Shown piece by piece: positions 61,240 to 64,000 of a DNA stretch of 64,000 nucleotides. The position numbers and the translations under genes are program-made. The notes beneath the pieces were generated by a model. That model was given only the letters and a program-made list of their open reading frames with translations, made no database searches and was not told the origin of the DNA. The first letter of the stretch is position 1, and each line of letters starts with the position of its first letter. Source of the DNA: Gemmatimonadota bacterium (lineage in GTDB: Bacteria; Gemmatimonadota; Gemmatimonadetes; Gemmatimonadales; GWC2-71-9); NCBI GenBank assembly GCA_016713435.1, contig JADJPD010000010.1, forward strand, positions 372,001 through 436,000, written 5' to 3'.

Positions 61240-61277
61240 CGCCCCATCCCGCGCGCCTGGCGTGGCGGGATGGGGCG
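61240..61277 (+). terminator. Hairpin after the PKD/cohesin lipoprotein gene
   Basis: CGCCCCATCCCGC pairs perfectly with GCGGGATGGGGCG around a 12-nt loop. The 298-bp gap (61200-61497) otherwise holds a TAGTTA box at 61330 and no gene. Confidence 0.6.
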
Positions 61278-61497
61278 CCGACGTTCGTGACATTGCCTGT
61301 CACTTCCCCACATCACGACTCTGGTAGTTATCAACGCCAAAGTACGCCCTCCGTCGTTACCCCCTCAGGGGGGAGTCGGTACCCCGGCGCGATGAGGGGA
61401 TGGGATTATCGGCCGACTTTGGTCGCGGCTGAAGAGCCCGGTCGTCCGCATGGCTAGCCCGGCGACTGCCCATCCACTCGTCTCCCCTGGAGGTTCC

Positions 61498-63327
61498 ATG
61501 CAGTTCGTCCGCCGTTTCGGCGGGTCGGCCAAGCGGCCGTTTGCGGTCAGCGCGCTCGTCGCGACCGCGATCTTCGCCGCCGCCTGCTCGTCCGACAGCA
61601 CCGGGGCTGGTCCGGTCATCCCGGGCACCCCGACGCCGAACCCGACCATCACCCGCGCGGCCTTCCTCGCGGACGTGAATGTGCGGACCGGCGAGGTGAA
61701 GATCCGCGCCCCGCAGCTGACGGGCACGCAGAACGGCCTGCCCACGGGCAGCGCCATGGACGCGAGCCTCGAGGGGGTGGACCTCTCGCTCGTCGGTGGT
61801 GACGTGGTGCAGCTCACCTCCTCGAACTTCGTCGCGTCGGCCGTCGGCGCGTTCCAGCCCGGGAAGGTGCGGGTGACGTTCGATGTCAGCATCACCAACA
61901 AGCTCTCGGGCGTCCAGCTCGTGGGCCCCACGGTCTTCCCGGCGCCGCCGGCCGGCACCACCGGCCCCATCCTCTTCCCGTTCGACGTGGCCGTGGCGGT
62001 CACCACGGGCGGCACCGCGACGGGCGGCCAGGGCAACGACATCATCGTCACGCTGCCGAGCTATGGCCTCGTGGCGCCGAGCACGGACTGGAACGGCGCG
62101 CCGCACAACTTCTTCAATGACACCGGCTGCCCCACCAACAACAACGGCGGCGGCACGGGCAACCAGGGCGGCAACGGCGGCTTCGGCACCAACAACGGTT
62201 CCGACTGCTTCCGCTGGGAGGAGTTCCTCGGCCCGATCTTCCCGGGCTCGACCACCTCGGCCTCGAACGTCGGCTTCGACATCGACCCGACGGTCGGCCA
62301 GTTCACCGCCCGCCTGCTCGTGGCGGCGGACCTCCAGAACAGCGGCCCGGCCCCGACCGGCACGATCGCCGGCACGGTGACCTCGCCGCAGCTCGGCACG
62401 CTGAACGGCGTCACGGTCACGGCCACCTCGGGCATCACCAGCCTGCCGGGCACCACGGCGGGCGCGGGCGCGTACTCCATCGCTTCCGTCCCGACCGGCC
62501 CGGCCAGCGTGGCCATCACTGCCGGCCTCCCGGCGGGCTGCACCAACCCCGGCTCGCAGGCCGCCACCGTCACCAACGGCGGCACCGCCACGGTCAACTT
62601 CACCGTGACCTGCCCGGTCCCGACCGGCAGCATCGCGGGCCAGATCACCTTCACCGGCTTCACTCCGGCCGGCACGGCGATCGACGCCATCACCGCCTCG
62701 GCCACGCCGACCGGCGGCACCGCGGTGGCGGGCGCTGTCAGCAGCACCGGCGCCATCAGCATCAGCGCCGTGCCGATCAACCTCTCCACCAGCGGCGCCG
62801 TGGCGCTCGCCAACCTGCCGGCCGGCTGCACCAACCCCGGCGCGGGCAGCTACAGCGGCCTGACCAACGGCGGCACCCAGGTGGTGAACTTCACGGTGGC
62901 CTGCGTGGCGCCGCCCTCGGTGTACACCTACACCGGCACCGCGGTGGACAACGGCGCGACGGTGACCATCACCTTCGCGATCAACATGGCCACCCGCGAC
63001 GACCCGGCCATCCCGGGCGCGGACGACATCTTCGCGGTCCAGGGCTCGTTCACCTACAACACGGCGCGCCTCAGCGCCCCGAGCTGCGGCAACGTCTCGG
63101 GCTCGGGCCTGCTCAACGCCGTGGCCAACACTGCGACGGCGGGCGTGGTCTCCTTCGGGAACTTCTCGACCAACCCCGCGGTGCAGACCGGCACCCAGGG
63201 CCTCCTCACCTGCACCTTCACGGATGCGGGGAGCGGCGCCCTGACCACGGCCACCACGCTGACCGTGGCCGAGAGCCAGAACGGCACGAACCTGCTGCCG
63301 AACATCCAGATCAACGACGTCCCGTAA
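61498..63327 (+). CDS. Cohesin-like domain lipoprotein with carboxypeptidase-regulatory-like repeats
   Basis: A 609-residue lipoprotein (signal ...PFAVSALVATAIFAAAC). The N-terminal 270 residues are beta-rich with a Gly/Asn-rich loop (NNNGGGTGNQGGNGGF) and a possible disulfide pair (DTGC, SDCFRW). Two carboxypeptidase-regulatory-like repeats follow (GTIAGTVTS...; GSIAGQITF...), each ending LPAGCTNPG...VNFTV.C. The end is a cohesin-like domain (NGATVTITFAINMATRDDP, FAVQGSFTYNTARLSAP, GVVSFGNFS). ATG 61498 follows TGGAGGTTCC. It is the second of three such lipoprotein genes in a row. Confidence 0.78.
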   Translation: MQFVRRFGGSAKRPFAVSALVATAIFAAACSSDSTGAGPVIPGTPTPNPTITRAAFLADVNVRTGEVKIRAPQLTGTQNGLPTGSAMDASLEGVDLSLVGGDVVQLTSSNFVASAVGAFQPGKVRVTFDVSITNKLSGVQLVGPTVFPAPPAGTTGPILFPFDVAVAVTTGGTATGGQGNDIIVTLPSYGLVAPSTDWNGAPHNFFNDTGCPTNNNGGGTGNQGGNGGFGTNNGSDCFRWEEFLGPIFPGSTTSASNVGFDIDPTVGQFTARLLVAADLQNSGPAPTGTIAGTVTSPQLGTLNGVTVTATSGITSLPGTTAGAGAYSIASVPTGPASVAITAGLPAGCTNPGSQAATVTNGGTATVNFTVTCPVPTGSIAGQITFTGFTPAGTAIDAITASATPTGGTAVAGAVSSTGAISISAVPINLSTSGAVALANLPAGCTNPGAGSYSGLTNGGTQVVNFTVACVAPPSVYTYTGTAVDNGATVTITFAINMATRDDPAIPGADDIFAVQGSFTYNTARLSAPSCGNVSGSGLLNAVANTATAGVVSFGNFSTNPAVQTGTQGLLTCTFTDAGSGALTTATTLTVAESQNGTNLLPNIQINDVP

Positions 63328-63336
63328 CCTGACCGG

Positions 63337-63366
63337 GGGGCGGGTCCCCTGCGGGGGGCCCGCCCA
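63337..63366 (+). terminator. Hairpin between the second and third cohesin-like genes
   Basis: GGGCGGGTCCCC pairs with GGGGGCCCGCCC around a short TGCG loop (one G-T pair). No T-run follows. Confidence 0.55.
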
Positions 63367-63390
63367 TCCCGCTTCCTGGAGACTGACCAC

Positions 63391-64000
63391 ATGATTCGGA
63401 CCAACCCGCTGCGTCCCTTCCGGCCGGCTGCCGCCGTGCTCGGTGCGGTGGCGCTGTTCGCGGCCTGCTCCGGCGACGACGCCGCCCCGTTCGGCGGCCC
63501 GTCGGCGAGTGACCTGGCCGTCGGCGTCCTCGTGTCGGACGCCAACGCCCGGCCCGGCGACGAGATTGCCGTGGCCGTGGCCACCGAGGGTGAGGAGCTG
63601 GCCGGCGTGCAGGGCTACCTGCGCTACGACCCGCGCGCCCTCGAGTACGTGGGGCAGGGCACCGAAGGGGCCCTCGTCACCGTCGTCAACCCGAGCCGGG
63701 CCGCGCTCGGCGAGCTGCGCACCATCAGCTACCTCCCCGGCACCGTCCTGCCCGCGCACAGCGGCCGGCTCGTCTTCCGCGTGAAGGGCGGGGACTACGC
63801 CGCCTCGCTGCGCTATGAGCTCGAGATGGCGACGGACCGCTCCACCAACCGCGAGATCACCCGCGCCCGCCAGGCCCCGACCATCGCCGCGGCCGACCTG
63901 GCCGTGCCGGCCGAGGCCCGGCAGTTCGATTACGCCAGCCTCACCGCGACGCTCTACCCCGAGCTGACGGCCGCCGAGAGCCGGCTGCCGAAGGCCAACG
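63391..64000 (+). CDS. Cohesin-like domain lipoprotein (3' truncated by window edge)
   Basis: The 203 codons present encode a lipoprotein (signal ...AAAVLGAVALFAACSGDD). They continue with a cohesin-like domain: VGVLVSDANARPGDEIAVAVATEGEELAGVQGYLRYDPRALEYVG and GRLVFRVKGGDYAASLRYELEM. The gene runs off the right edge. It shares the domain type and lipoprotein signal with the two preceding genes and lies 63 bp after the second. Confidence 0.78.
   Translation, partial: MIRTNPLRPFRPAAAVLGAVALFAACSGDDAAPFGGPSASDLAVGVLVSDANARPGDEIAVAVATEGEELAGVQGYLRYDPRALEYVGQGTEGALVTVVNPSRAALGELRTISYLPGTVLPAHSGRLVFRVKGGDYAASLRYELEMATDRSTNREITRARQAPTIAAADLAVPAEARQFDYASLTATLYPELTAAESRLPKAN

Noticed and set aside
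56717..63759. Three very long minus-strand open frames (778, 855 and 800 codons)
   Set aside because: They are mirror images of the TonB receptor and cohesin-like genes, rich in Arg, Ala, Gly and His, with no domains.

Overview
The window looks like a chromosomal segment of a GC-rich Gram-negative (diderm) bacterium. The best fit is a Gemmatimonadota-type environmental genome, possibly a metagenome-assembled one. The clues are an LPS gene (waaA), an Mla-type lipid transporter, beta-barrel proteins, a TonB-dependent receptor, many signal peptides ending in A-Q or at a lipobox Cys, and an ADOP-type FtsX permease paired with a PadR regulator. This placement is inference from gene content, not from a phylogeny.

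Layout. 0-3.8 kb: the end of a carbon-metabolism operon (transketolase, two HAD phosphatases of Gph and CbbY type, class II aldolase). The order matches cbbT-Z-Y-A of Calvin-cycle operons and the operon continues off the left edge. 3.8-7.3 kb: PadR regulator and ADOP permease. 7.3-10.7 kb: tRNA-Arg, a phosphodiesterase, a secreted copper-monooxygenase-like protein and a small coiled-coil protein. 10.7-11.5 kb has no convincing gene. 11.5-14.9 kb: a histidine kinase, a stand-alone receiver and a divergent LuxR-type response regulator. 15.4-18.7 kb: a block of small stress-type genes (Gly-rich protein, DUF4397 lipoprotein, DUF892/YciF, HAD phosphatase, lmo0937-like membrane peptide, coiled-coil protein). 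19.1-19.8 kb: six tRNA genes. 19.9-21.1 kb: the principal-type sigma factor. 21.1-23.7 kb: mlaE-F-D, followed by a NUDIX hydrolase, an AraC-like regulator and a ClC channel.

26.9-31.2 kb: F1 ATPase genes atpA-G-D-C without the Fo genes, then two outer-membrane barrel proteins, a Bor-like lipoprotein and waaA. 34.4-34.6 kb: a complete miniature transcription unit (promoter, very strong ribosome-binding site, 20-codon ORF, terminator). 34.7-39.0 kb: CPBP protease, DsbA-like protein, lipoprotein, and a TPM-nucleotidyltransferase-LemA operon. 39.1-39.3 kb: a MITE-like inverted-repeat element. 39.3-48.6 kb: a leftward housekeeping run (hisIE, dnaE, accA, ricT, metG, and an M23 peptidase gene with an in-frame stop). 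48.6-52.2 kb: an operon of a secreted metalloprotease, a PorV-like barrel and a second zinc peptidase. 52.3-54.4 kb: a Ser/Thr kinase and an EAL-HDOD protein. 54.5-64 kb: secreted proteins, namely a catalytically dead alpha/beta hydrolase, a TonB-dependent receptor and three consecutive lipoproteins with cohesin-like domains.

Two features cut across the window. First, several well-conserved genes are each split by a single-base indel at or next to a short G or C run, which looks more like residual assembly error than real pseudogenes. They are annotated here as single genes. Second, many upstream regions carry TTGNNN-N17/18-TAGNTT promoter-like boxes. In at least three cases the -10 box lies only 5-8 nt before the start codon, which predicts leaderless mRNAs. 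No CRISPR array, insertion sequence, prophage or rRNA operon was seen.
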